Assembly: GCA_009746045.1 (NCBI GenBank)
Contig: RPFO01000213.1
Location: 2,539,834-2,603,833, forward strand
Source of the DNA: Mesostigma viride
Taxonomy: Eukaryota; Streptophyta; Mesostigmatophyceae; Mesostigmatales; Mesostigmataceae
Direction: 5' to 3'
Length of the DNA stretch: 64,000 nt
Shown: positions 11,986 to 23,972 of the stretch, piece by piece
How positions within the stretch are numbered: position 1 is the stretch's first letter
Layout: the number at the start of each line of letters is the position of its first letter
Program-made: the position numbers and the translations under genes
The notes under the pieces: model-generated
Told to the model about the DNA's origin: nothing
The model's database searches: none
The model's input: only the letters and a program-made list of their open reading frames with translations

Positions 11986-12851
11986 GGCAGGGCCCCCACC
12001 CACACTCCGCCTCTTAGACGATGCCGAGGTCAACTACCCTACTTCAGGCCGCTTCAAGCTGCTCGGCAGTTGGCTTCCTGACTGCGAGGACGACATGACG
12101 ACACGGATCGGCATGGCGTGGGCGCACCTCCATGACCACCGCCGCTGGTGGAGCAACCCCGCCCTACCCCGGATCGTCAAGCGTGACCTCTTCAAGGTCG
12201 TCATTCTGACGATCCTGACCTACGGCGCCGAGACGTGGACACTGATGCAGGAGCTGGAGCAACGACTCGACGGCGCCGTCACCAAGATGCTGCGCAAGGC
12301 CCTTAACATCCCCTTTGGTTTGCACATTAGTAATGAGGATTTGTACGCTGATTTGCCCTATGTTTCCCACATTATTAGGCACAGGCGCCTGGGCCTAGCC
12401 GGGCACCTGGCCCGCACAGATCAGGTAGATACATCAGATAGACTAGCTGGCACCAAGCCCGCCCAGCCTGGGCGATATGTCCTCACCTGGCGTGCCCCCG
12501 GCCGCGCGCGGCAGGGCCGCCACCCGTGGACTTTTCGTGATAGACTCGGCATGGACATGTGCTACACTAGACGTGACGGGCTCACCCCCGGGCAGCCTCC
12601 TGGTTTGTCTGTAATATGGAGGCAGATGGTGCGCAAGGATAGATGGCAAGTAGTGATGAAGGAGACCACCCCCAAGCCTGTGGGGGCTCCGCGTGTGACC
12701 AAGTATGGCATTCATAGCGATTCGGGCCGCGGTGCCCACACCCCTGTAACTAGGACCTAGATAGCTTATACCATCCATTCCATCCCATGTTCCCCTCCCA
12801 CTGAGGACTTACGCTCACGTGACGCAGTCACGTGTCTATTAATTAATTAAT
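11986..12851 (+). mobile_element. Second 5'-truncated LINE with TSD
   Basis: The insertion is flanked by the 12-bp repeat TAATTAAGGTGT (11974-11985 and 12852-12863). The ORF 11984-12760 covers only the end of the RT protein: FKLLGSWLPDCEDDMTTRIG, ILTYGAETWTL, then YVSHIIRHRRLGLAGHLA, with the motif that is interrupted by a stop in the first LINE intact here. It ends with WRQMVRKDRWQVVMKETTP. The 3' UTR ends with a (ATTA)n tail at about 12838-12851. It is not autonomous because the RT catalytic core is missing. Confidence 0.88.
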
Positions 12852-12863
12852 TAATTAAGGTGT

Positions 12864-14308
<1,445 letters not shown>

Positions 14309-17300
14309 CTAGAGTATCTGCGTGGGAGAGGTTTCCACCCATTCCCCACCCCCCAGTCCTAGCTGGTCCAACGACAGCTTCCCGATCCTCTTGCGAATGA
14401 GGCGGAGCGTGGGCAGCCCGACCGCGGCGGTCATGCTGCGCACCTGGCACATGCACGCACAAGCGAAAATTCACCACCACATTTCATGAAGGCAAATGCA
14501 GACAAGTCAAACGGGCCGTGTGGCGGGCGGGTGGTAAAAACAGGTGGTGAAAGCAGGCGGTAAACCTAGATTGCAGTCACTCGCCGTTCAGGACCACGCT
14601 CCCTTGCTGCCTGCGCATCTCTTTCATAAACTCTTTCATAAAATAAATTCAATGAGCATGCCTGGTTGATGGCCATCTCTGTAGCACACTGGGTATTACT
14701 AGGGCACTCATTAGCGCATATCTTCATATCTAGAAATGGGCGTTCATGAGGGATGCGCATTGTAACTAGTGTGCACACACATTCGCCATCGCTGATGTCA
14801 TCCCCGCTAAGTATGCACAAGGGATGGGCCAGCAGATGAGCACCGCCAACCTGAGCTGCACACGCACATGGCCACAGCAAACCGATGACGAGCGATGCCT
14901 GAAATATCCCAGTCTAGAAACGAAATCAGATGACAGACAAGAGCTCGAAAGCGAGCGGCCACGGCTGCAAGACCTCGCAGGTGAGCTATTACGGGACCAG
15001 GTTCACAGCATGGCAGGTCCATCATGGATAACTAATTCTATTCGCTGTCGCACAGTAGTGACAAAAGGGCTATGCGTGTGACCAGTTGCATGCGCACGAA
15101 GCCAGCCGAATCCTTGCATGCCTACCAAGGTGCCACCTCGATTTTCTATATACAATAGAACGACATGTGTAATGGACGTGAAGTTGCCGACGTACCTGTC
15201 GGTTCTTGCCTTCCACAAGCACAACTTCCAGCCAGGATGTCGGGATGCTCTGCCGGTACCGGATGGGGGGAACTCGCGGCGGTATATGCGCCACCTCGGA
15301 GACTTCAAGGACCCGGGCGCCGCATGGCTGCGTCCTGTGGTTTTCAAAAGATGCCAGGAGTTGGACATTTCGAAAGGGCCCAGGCGGCTAATGGTGGTCT
15401 TGTAGGTACGGTGCGTGTGTTGGTTTTGATGATGGCAGCAGGGAACCATGCGCATGAGAAAGCCAAGAATGCGGCGAGGTGGCTACTTGTATTCAGCGCT
15501 TCGGGAACTTCTGTCAAACTAATATATAAGCAGTGACAGCAAGCGGCGCTAGACCAAGTCATCGACCACAGAGACGCGCACCCACAAGGCAGCCCGTGGC
15601 ACCGCTTGTTCACATTCCCTCGGAGCTATCATCACAACAACCACCCCGGAGCCCTTGGGTGACCCAAGGGCCTACTAGCATGGCAGAGGTATGCGCCTTT
15701 TTATTACCAATACTGGGGACAAATTTACACTACTCGGCTTCAGTAGCTGTAGCATATATTGGGAGTATGGCAGCAGACGTCACTGGTTCTGAGGATGCAG
15801 CAACAGGGGTGCTGCAAAGACTGCTGGAAGGACCCTTACACAATGTGGAATGGTCGTTAATCACATACACAATGATGTATGGGATGTTAGTCAATTACAC
15901 TCTTACACAATTGTTTGATATGGCATTAATGACGATAGAATGCTCTCCTGGGCTTGTGTATAGTAAGTGGCATGCGTTGCCCAGTGTGTGCGCACAACTA
16001 GTAGCAATTGATGGGGTCATCCTCCTACGAAGCATCAGCATGGACAGAGGATTCTCGGTGCAAACCGCCTAGCTACGGGTTGTACAAGAGACACCAGTCG
16101 GTGTTTTACGGACCCAAGCAAAAATGCACGAAAAAGCATGCTAGTGCGGGAGCTCCTGGAACGCTAATTGAGATGTTCCCTGAACAGGCCCTAGCCCACA
16201 AGAGGGGTCAACCCCCCCAAACTCGACCCCCCCACTGCCAGGTACTAGGTGGCGCAACAGACCGCAGAGCGTCCTCCATGGCAACTAATCATTACCATTC
16301 CTATGGCCATTCCAATAACAAATCCCTTCCCCGGCCATGGCTGTCCATGTGCCATGCATACTCTGCCGTGCCAAAAGTGTGCAGGCATAAACTTCTGGCC
16401 AGCGCTGGCTGTCTCAATGACACCTCCCAGAATGCTCCGCTGGGCCTTTACATAATACACCCTATGTCTGGCCACTTTCCCCCCAAAGCAACATTTATTC
16501 TGGACACGCCCGAGGGCCTTAAGCGCAGGGGACAGGAGAGTGTCGACGTGCCCGATAAGCCCCCCACATTACCCTCATCATGCTGCTACTATAATAATAC
16601 CATACTACCCTCATCATGCTGCTACTATAATAATACCATACTACCCTCATCATGCTGCTACTATAATAATACCAAACTACCCTCATCATGCTGCTACTAT
16701 AATAATACCATACTACCCTCATCATACTGCTACTATAATAATACCATACTATGACAATGCTGGTGCCCGGTAACGAATCGGAAACGATCAGGTATCGGCG
16801 ACGGCCACAGGTGCCACTCAGACGCCGCTCAGACGCCGCTCAGACGCCACTCAGACGCCGCTCAGACGCCGCTCAGATCGCACGCCTAGACCCTAGATGC
16901 CTCAGAAAATCCACCATAACGGCTTCACCTTCCATGCTCTTCCTTGTTCCCGTGCTATTGCTTATTGTTTATTTCACATTCCCATCATTTCCTTATTGTT
17001 TATTTCACATTCTCATCATTTGCTTATTGTTTATTTCATATTCTCATCATTGGCTCCCCCTGTGCCCATGACAACAACGTACTTGTAGCCGCCCTTGATG
17101 ACGACACCGGTGCGCAACTGCTCCGCATGGCTGCTGGTCGCCGTCCCTTCCACCTGCGCCCAGTAGGTCTTGGGGACGCCTGCGCCCACCCGTGCGGCGC
17201 GTGGTGTCATACACAAAGAGGAGAGAGGGACAGCAAAGAAGCACTGCTGCACATGTGAGCGCATGTAGCATGCGCGACACGCATAAAAGAAAATGTCCAC

Positions 17301-18216
17301 ACCAAAGACATGAAGCTTTAAGTGCACAATACAACACTGTACATAACAGGAGTGCGCAAGAGTCCAGTTGCTCTTCGGCCGCTCCCATACAGGCATGCAT
17401 ATACATGCATGCCATGCATGTGCTTTCACTTAGTTCCTCACGACAGAGGCGTTCCACCTGAGAAACGTGGCATTCAACCTGGCCACGCGCCCTCGCGCCT
17501 AGCAAAAGGCTAGCGCTGAAGCTCCAGCCAAGATTCGGCGGCAAAGGGTTAAGTTGTCAGTGGCATCGCTTTGCAGGTTGGCTGGCCAACAGGGCACATT
17601 GTGCCACCAACATCCTAGCAAAATGCAAAGGAGAAAGCCCAACGAGTGATTGTGGTTAGTGACCTGTGTCATGGATGCGGGCCTTGAGCCTGGCGTCATT
17701 GGTCAGCAGGAGGAGCCCTTCCGAGTCCTTGTCGAGCCGCCCCACGGTGTACACGTCATGGAAGGGGATGCCGAACTGGGCGAGCGTCGGCTGCCCGTCC
17801 TCGGCCGTAAACTGGGACAGCACCCCGTACGGCTTGTGGAGAGCAATGTAATGGTACGAAGGTGGAATGGCACTGCGCAGAGGTCTCTGGCTTGGTCGGG
17901 AAGAAGTCCTTACGGACTTCTCTGGCGGACCCGAGTTAGATGTCCTGGTGACTCTCCGAGGTTCGCCCCGTCCAGTGCCTTCCCCTTGAAACCTCGTCTT
18001 ACCCTTCTGGGCTGCATTTTCCTTGTATGAAGTCCTGGCTGTAACCGCGATGGATCGAGAACAAGGGATGGCTGCAGGCCCTTTCAAAGCATGTAAATGA
18101 CGTCCTGGGCGCGGCGATTTCGTGTAGCTATCCGGCGTTGCTAAGCTGGGCAAACGAAGCCCGACGCACGCCACCACGCCATTTCTCGATAAAATGCGTG
18201 CGTGACTTAGCTGCAT
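14309..18216 (-). CDS. RsuA/RluE-family pseudouridine synthase, N-terminally extended
   Basis: This enzyme isomerises a uridine to pseudouridine in RNA, most likely organellar rRNA. Exons on the minus strand are 18216-17664, 17179-17083, 15334-15196 and 14443-14309. They are joined by GT-AG introns, phases close, and the product is 307 aa ending [11 protein letters not shown]. Residues 1 to about 130 are basic and Ser/Arg-rich without family similarity, consistent with a plastid or mitochondrial transit peptide. The core then reads [37 protein letters not shown] with the catalytic Asp near residue 162, [22 protein letters not shown], and finally [20 protein letters not shown]. No S4 domain precedes the core, which fits the RluE type of the family. 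The family call is firm; target RNA and compartment are inferred. Intron 2 (15335-17082) holds three minisatellites. Confidence 0.9.
15533..16072 (+). other. Unassigned ORF inside pseudouridine synthase intron
   Basis: This is an open frame of 179 codons lying antisense within intron 2 of the pseudouridine synthase gene. It has a hydrophobic stretch ([12 protein letters not shown], then [15 protein letters not shown]). I recognise no family and see no flanking splice sites or repeats that would make it a gene. It may be chance or a decayed insertion. Confidence 0.15.
16571..17052. repeat. Three adjacent minisatellites in one intron
   Basis: Bases 16571-16750 are five copies of a 36-bp unit that starts ACCCTCATCATGCTGCTACT. 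About 16812-16876 is a run of an 11-bp unit GCCGCTCAGAC. About 16961-17052 is three copies of a 32-bp unit containing TTATTGTTTATTTCACATTC. All lie in intron 2 of the pseudouridine synthase gene, the last one about 30 bases from the exon 2 splice donor. Confidence 0.85.
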
Positions 18217-18779
18217 GGTTAAAAGAATTCGGGGCCGGGAAACAATAGTTTGTGCAACATGGCCACTCGCCGCTCACGATAACAAATTTCTGTGCCGGCA
18301 GGCTAGTTTAATTTACTCGAGCTCTCGAGCCCATTACTGCCGGGCCAAGGCTAGCGGCAGTCGCGGGTTGAGAAAACCTGCACTTGAAGGGGTAGGCTTC
18401 CCAGATTTACTCCGAGGTAGCATCCTAGTTCTGCGTGCATGCAAGAATTTCTTTCCTTTTTCGTTGCGAAGTCGGAAGCGATTCTAGTCGAATTGGGCGA
18501 GGTCGGGGGCTCGAGGACTGAAGACAAAAAATTCCTGCATGGGCGGCACGTGACCTTGCTTCTCCCGTCTCGAGTGCCAGTAAGATCTTACCTATAGTTG
18601 AGCAAGGCAGATCAACCGTGGACGTATGACGTAAATCATCGGACGTAAAATATTGGACACTAACTGCCAACTGGCTGTCCGCGACACTCCCGGAGCTAGT
18701 GTATACCACCCCCCGCCCCCCCGTTTTCCGGGGGGGGGGGGCGGGGGGGGGGGGTCACACACACCCTAACTTTTTTTTT
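18217..18779. other. 5' flank of pseudouridine synthase gene
   Basis: This is the likely promoter and 5' UTR region, read on the minus strand. No TATA-like element is placed convincingly. A G-rich/C-rich homopolymer patch lies at 18713-18754 and an 11-base T run at about 18769-18779, where the inverted dispersed repeat begins. No gene is seen. Confidence 0.35.
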
Positions 18780-18985
18780 TCAATAATGAAGGCATTGGCC
18801 GGCGGTAGCCCGGTCTACCATCGTAGACAGGGTCTCATAGATCACATCTGATTTTTATTTTGAGTAGCGCAATCGACAGATCTCCGGCCTCGAGAGGATT
18901 CTGGATCATACCTTAGATACCGGAAAGTCCGTTTTCAGTTGAGCGATACTTGGCCTACTACAAGACAGGTGAAAATGGCTGTTGA
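18780..18985 (-). repeat. Dispersed repeat, copy B, uninterrupted
   Basis: This is the reverse-complement match to 10630-10818 plus 11214-11310, without the LINE that splits copy A. It therefore shows the pre-insertion state of the site. A short (GTTGA)n run follows at about 18979-19003. A third, more diverged copy is at about 28580-28760. Confidence 0.7.
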
Positions 18986-19425
18986 GTTGAGTTGAGTTGA
19001 GTTTATTCCCACGCCGGTGAAATGGTTGTGGGCTTCTACAGTAAGAGTGCTTGATCTCTACGTTTGGCAGGGGGACAGATATCGGTTACTGGCATATACT
19101 GAAGTTAATGCTTGGGTGCAAAACTTGCCATCGCTACACGCTTGGGCCACCCTCATCCAGGCCATCCCAGCTACATAGCATGCTCTGATGATGGCCCCAC
19201 GCTAATCCCTCCGACCGGGTGATTGGGTCAGTTTTTACCCAGACGGGATCACACCCACATGCAAAGGTCTGGTCCGGGGAGTGCTACCTCCGGCGGGAAT
19301 TCAAGTCCAAGTGGCCGACATCCTTCTAGGCCACAATGGTTGCCTCAATCAGTTAGCGACATTATTATATGTGTGTCTTCCAGCCCACCAATGTCACCGT
19401 ATCCGTATTTTCTGATCAGACACTC
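18986..19425. other. Intergenic, no gene seen
   Basis: There is no supported gene between the dispersed repeat and the SINE. The (GTTGA)n start may be a retroelement tail. Confidence 0.3.
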
Positions 19426-19580
19426 CGCAAAGGTGAAAACCTTTGCGTTCAGTGCCAGGCCGCGGAAAACGCGGAAAACGCGATATGCAAATGAATCCGA
19501 CCGGAATCGAACTGGGGACCTCTCGCACCAATTTTGCTGACTATAGGACGGACGTCTCCGGTTACCATGGCATCGCCAAC
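19426..19580 (-). mobile_element. tRNA-derived SINE, copy 1
   Basis: It matches 29959-30115 over about 155 bp. Read on the minus strand, it contains AGTTCGATTCC (plus strand 19503-19513), a pol III B box, preceded by a tRNA-like segment with GTCCGTCCTATAGTC. The 3' part holds CGCGTTTTCCGCG and CACTGAACGCAAAGG and has no tRNA similarity. Two diverged copies, an internal promoter and no coding capacity together fit a SINE. The parent tRNA is not identified. Confidence 0.6.
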
Positions 19581-19599
19581 TTACACCGTATCCGTATGG

Positions 19600-20435
19600 T
19601 CCCGTGGTTAATCTCAAGGTCCTGCATGTTCCAGCCGGACCCCACGACCCCGGCGGAGGCCATCACTTGGTTACATGTAGGCAATACGAGGTTGGATACT
19701 TTCATACCATTGGACCCCCTCTAGAATTTGGCTGGACCCTAAACAAGGGGATGTGTAGGATCAGCAAATGTCTTTACGAGTACACGGCAGGATGGGGTTA
19801 TGACATTTTACTACACGAGAACCATAAATAAGCTCCACCCTGGACGCTCCGATGGAGCTTTCAATGGCCTGGCTACAGTTGGATTAAACTTATCTCCCTG
19901 GCGGTCGATCGCCCTTCAGTTTGGTGGACCGCAGAGCGACCGACATTCAACATCTTTTATTGCACCGGGCAATTGGGGTAAACGCGACCCTCAACAGTCG
20001 GTTTCACCACGATGCGACATGCCTGTGCACCTTCCCCTCGGAAACAATTGAGCACCGCTTTCTCTACTGCCAAGTGAGCGGGGCCGTGTGGCAATGGTTG
20101 TTTAATATATGGTCCGCGCTACCACATTCCACCTTAGCGCTATCAGTGCGCTGTATCATATTTGGTATTGTGGGGACCCCACGGGAAGAGTTGTCCGACA
20201 GTCAACTGGCCTGGGTATCCATGGCTTGGCACTAATATGCTATATATGCGATCTGGACTATCCGGAACGAGACGGTTTTCAAAGTGCAGCACGAGTACAC
20301 CAAAGCAGCCGTGGTGAGACGTTTTATCTTCCTCTGGAACTCAGCAATGCGTCGCGCTTGGCTATTGGCGCGCAAGAACAATACAAGGTGTGGGACCCCG
20401 GGCCCAACAATGACAAGCCCAAGCCCTTAGTTAGA
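19600..20435 (+). pseudogene. L1-type LINE relic (zf-RVT C-terminal region)
   Basis: In plus-strand frames the sequence reads HDATCLCTFPSETIEHRFLY and CQVSGAVWQWLFNIW, then, after a stop, YAIWTIRNETVFK and FIFLWNSAMRRAW. This is the His/Cys zinc-binding region found after the RT domain of many plant and algal LINEs. Stops and frame changes show that it is decayed. It is a different LINE lineage from the one at 7728-10213. The copia element is inserted about 90 bp downstream. Confidence 0.65.
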
Positions 20436-20529
20436 GCTTTTCCATGCTCTCCTGGGACGCAACAGGGTGTTTACTTGCATTCCTTGACGGTGACCTTACG
20501 CGTGTCACCTGCATGCCAGGCTTCCCTGG

Positions 20530-21146
20530 AGTTGTGAGGGTAAGAATGCCACGAATTCCGCCATGGTTCTTGCAGGAAGTTGCCTTTATTAATAATCAGG
20601 AAACACAGACGTAAGTCACGTCACTTCCAAGACTGCACGCAGCACAGGCGACAGGGTCGCAGTGCCAAGAGAACGTGCACGCAAGAACTAGCGTCCCGGT
20701 GTGACCAAGTCACTCATATAGCTTGCTAGGGACGCGTCCAAGTATTCAGCTGCACTGTCACAGCTGAACTGTCAATCAATTGATTACACAGACTCTGGCA
20801 CGCCTTTGGCGCGCAGATCTATCAATTGTCCATACGGCTAGTCCTGTGGACCTATCCGTACACTAGTCAGCATCAATTGTCTCATAGGTCCTGGCGCGCT
20901 ACAGTGCGCCTACCTATCAATTGACCATCAAGTCCTGTACAAGTCCTGTCAACGTCCTGCGGACTATCAAAGTGACACTTGTACATCCTGTGTCCGTACG
21001 CGCCCACAGTGGCGCGCCGGGTACTGTCGGCACAGCCTAGGAAACGTCATAACTTTTACGTTCCTTAACCAAATGAGGCGTTCAAGGTGCCGTTGGAAAG
21101 AGCGTAACAATCTCTATCCATCTAACGTAAATCCTTTACGTTAACT
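20530..21146 (-). repeat. Copia 3' LTR (617 bp)
   Basis: This is 617 bp, identical to 27738-28354 except for a very few bases (for example CAGGCGAC against CAGACGAC, and AACAATC against AACGATC). The ends AGTT and AACT are inverted. It is flanked on the left by CCTGG (20525-20529), the target-site duplication partner of 28355-28359. The inner side carries a purine-rich tract on the minus strand (21149-21168). The LTR holds several ATCAATTG and GGCGCGC palindromes. Confidence 0.93.
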
Positions 21147-22095
21147 CCAATCCCTTCTTTTCTTTAGGGATCACATCCCCTGCCAGGGACCCTTGAAGTA
21201 GCTTGAAATGTCCTTCACTCCAGCTTGAAGCTTGAACAGATGTCTTTAATGGCCATTGCCATTCCCCCAGCCCTTTCTTTTAAGGAACTGGAAAAGAAAC
21301 AGATCTGCCACAGGGAAAACCATTCATGAGAAATGGATAAAAACCTATGGAAGTGGCATTACAGAGTACCACCAGATATTAGAAGCACACAAAATTAAAT
21401 ACATACAGGTTAATTCTATGAGGTCTTCTCCAGGAATTAATCCCATCACCTCGGTAGAGCCTCCAGTACAATGACCTTCTGGCGGTGAGTTACATTAATC
21501 CCAGATACTAATCCCATAAAACCCAGTACATATTCAATATAAGTACAATAAATCCATGACAATTAAAATACCACTTGACAAAGTAAGGCGTATTACAATA
21601 GTTTGCCTGTCATTCTCTCAACAGGGGTCTATTGGCGCCCGTCTTACGGCGCCCGTCTACTTGCCAGATGGTAAACTGCCACAGCAAACAAATGACAAAA
21701 TGAAACACATAGGCAACAATTAAATCCTGCCCTGGGGAACTAGGGAAGTCTGAACAGGCAAACACCTGAACAGGCCAGCTTGTAGAAACATAATACCAGG
21801 GAATCGAACCCCGCCCTATAAACCCCAGAATAAAGGTTCCCAGACCATTGTGAGAAGTATGTACAAATATACATTTCTTTTAAAATAGAATACATGGTCT
21901 GTAATGGACCTGTCAACCTTGTGTAGTCAACAGCATGAACCCCAGCCAAAACCTGGCTGTATCCTGATTAAAATCAGAGTGAGTGTACCATGGTCCATGA
22001 GCCTTAGTACAGACTAAAATACAGGTATTATGCCAGTCACAATGCTGACACTACCACACAATCTGCTCTCCAATGCCCTATAACCATGCACCAGC

Positions 22096-22839
22096 TTAGA
22101 CAGCTTGCTGAGATGGGTCCATCAGAGACTGAAGAACCTTGTATTGCACTGCTGCCTTCTGCACTAGCTTGGTCAAAGCATCAGCAGGATTGTCAACCCC
22201 AGGGATATGCTCAATATTGGCCAAGGAGGACAACTCCTTAAGAAGGAGATAATCCAAGTCCCTACTTCTGGCCATCTGCCTGTGCACAAACTGCACCATC
22301 CCCATGGAGTCTGTTTTTAGAAGAGTGGTAACCTGAAGTGGCCAAGGAGTGTTAGAAGTCATCTGATGAAGCAACTCCTTCAGATAAAGGCTTGTGTGAA
22401 TGCCTTCACAAATAGCCCTGCATTCTGCCACATCACTGCTGACAGCCACCCGTTTGTGCAGGCGACTAAACCAGCTCACCAAACTCCCCAGGCCTTCCTG
22501 TCTGAGCACAAAGAGCCCTGCAGCCCTGCCCCTGACCTTGGAGACCTGCCTGCTGTCCATTGAGCTATCCACATACAGCTCCATGCAAATGGGTTGTGAT
22601 AAATCCACTGCAGACAACAGAATGCCAGATGAAGCCCTGACCTGATCAGCCACCTTGGCAGACCCTAGCTCCACCAGCATGTCATCAGGCAACCTGGCTA
22701 TGACCATAAGGTCTGGCCTGGAAATGCCTGCCACCCAAGCAACCATGCCCCTCACCATGGGACACAGTGCCTGTGTGATGGTTGGAGGAAGCTTGCTAAT
22801 GAGGGTCTCTTGATAGTCATTGCCCCCCACCAGCAGCAT
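22096..22839 (-). CDS. Copia RNase H and RT thumb
   Basis: This is a 247-aa frame. It begins with the RT connection region (TQALCPMVRGMVAWVAGISR) and continues with a copia RNase H: LYVDSSMDS, AECRAICEGIHTSLYLKELL, LKTDSMGMVQFV, and the closing IEHIPGVDNPADALTKLVQ. The enzyme removes the RNA strand after first-strand synthesis. It overlaps the RT frame by a few bases in another reading frame, so either a frameshift or a recoding event is needed to join them. Confidence 0.85.
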   Translation of the reverse strand: MLLVGGNDYQETLISKLPPTITQALCPMVRGMVAWVAGISRPDLMVIARLPDDMLVELGSAKVADQVRASSGILLSAVDLSQPICMELYVDSSMDSRQVSKVRGRAAGLFVLRQEGLGSLVSWFSRLHKRVAVSSDVAECRAICEGIHTSLYLKELLHQMTSNTPWPLQVTTLLKTDSMGMVQFVHRQMARSRDLDYLLLKELSSLANIEHIPGVDNPADALTKLVQKAAVQYKVLQSLMDPSQQAV

Positions 22840-23923
22840 ACGCCACTCCCCCCTTCTTCACCAGTGTGGCCTCCATGCCCACAAACAGCAGAGGCTCATT
22901 CTCCACCTGCCATTGCTCCCTACCCAGAGGAAACTTGGACTTAATGATGGAGATCAGCTCCTTAAGCCACGACGTGGGAGCTATCAGATGTAGGTCATCC
23001 CCGTGCAGCGAAGCATACACTGGCAGGCCTTCCCATTGCCCCAGAAACAGACAGGGGTCTACAGGAGAGACCTTCAAGTTGCAATGCTCCTTCAGGAAAC
23101 GGTTGAGAGTCTCCCTCCAGATTATTGGACTTGACCTCAGGCCCTCCAGGCCCTTGAGGATTTTAAGGAACTCCGTGTGGATGTCCCTTTTCCATACAGC
23201 AGGCACCCTAACATAGAAAGGCGTCTTGCCCTCCCACTTTTCCTGTGCCACATCTGCATCACCCTCCAGAAATGCCCTCTTGAAGTCTATCACCACTGAG
23301 CCATAGTCCAAGCCCTTGTTGAGAAGGCCTAGAAAGACACACAGCAGCAGCCTCCAAGTATCATGCAGCATGCCAGGGGTATACAACTCCTCAGCAGTGC
23401 ACTCACCAGTACCCTTGAACTCATTCAGCACTGGCCTGACATGTGGTACCTTGACCCCGTCCACCTCCTTCATCTTGATGACAAACTTGAGCTTGAGTAG
23501 ACGTCGTGCAGGAGGCAGGTCATTGACAGGTTCCACGCATTTCTTGGAGATCCAGTCCTCCCCAGATTTAATCAGACCCAGTGTGACCTGGGGACACATA
23601 ATGGGAGAGGACATGAGCTTCACCAGGCCTTGGTAGTTGATAGGGCTGTGTCCAGCAAGTGAGTGAGGACCAATGCCCAAACTGCTTGGATGACTAGCAG
23701 CTGGCAGTATGAGGTCATCAACCAAGGGCTCCTGCCCCTGGCACACTTGCACACGCTTAACCGTCCTGGTTACTGCACGTGATAGGTGAGTGGTCCTGAA
23801 ATTAATCAGTGGGACCTGACCAGCCCCTTCCTTAGTCAGGAGAGAGGACGTGATCACTACCCATCCTGGCATAGGAAATTCTGCCCCAGAAGAGCAGGTC
23901 CTTGATAGCCCTCCAAGACACAA
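22817..23923 (-). CDS. Copia reverse transcriptase
   Basis: This is a 368-aa frame. Motifs in order are KLKFVIKMKEVDG and VRPVLNEFKGTGE, motif A YGSVVIDFKRAFLEGDADV, the SPIIWRETLNRFLKEH segment with SPVDPCLFLGQWEG, and the catalytic pair in SLHGDDLHLI. The usual copia YVDD is replaced by HGDD, so the Tyr is missing although both catalytic Asp residues remain. The start is not a true initiation site because the protein would be released from a polyprotein. Confidence 0.85.
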   Translation of the reverse strand: MCLGGLSRTCSSGAEFPMPGWVVITSSLLTKEGAGQVPLINFRTTHLSRAVTRTVKRVQVCQGQEPLVDDLILPAASHPSSLGIGPHSLAGHSPINYQGLVKLMSSPIMCPQVTLGLIKSGEDWISKKCVEPVNDLPPARRLLKLKFVIKMKEVDGVKVPHVRPVLNEFKGTGECTAEELYTPGMLHDTWRLLLCVFLGLLNKGLDYGSVVIDFKRAFLEGDADVAQEKWEGKTPFYVRVPAVWKRDIHTEFLKILKGLEGLRSSPIIWRETLNRFLKEHCNLKVSPVDPCLFLGQWEGLPVYASLHGDDLHLIAPTSWLKELISIIKSKFPLGREQWQVENEPLLFVGMEATLVKKGGVAYAAGGGQ

Positions 23924-23972
23924 AAAGCAGTGTCCTGTCCAAGGATAGGAATGAATACCTCACCCAGTACCT

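Noticed and set aside
21795..21850. tRNA-like B box on the minus strand (GGTTCGATTCCC)
   Set aside because: No cloverleaf can be drawn around it; it lies in the non-coding 3' part of the copia element.
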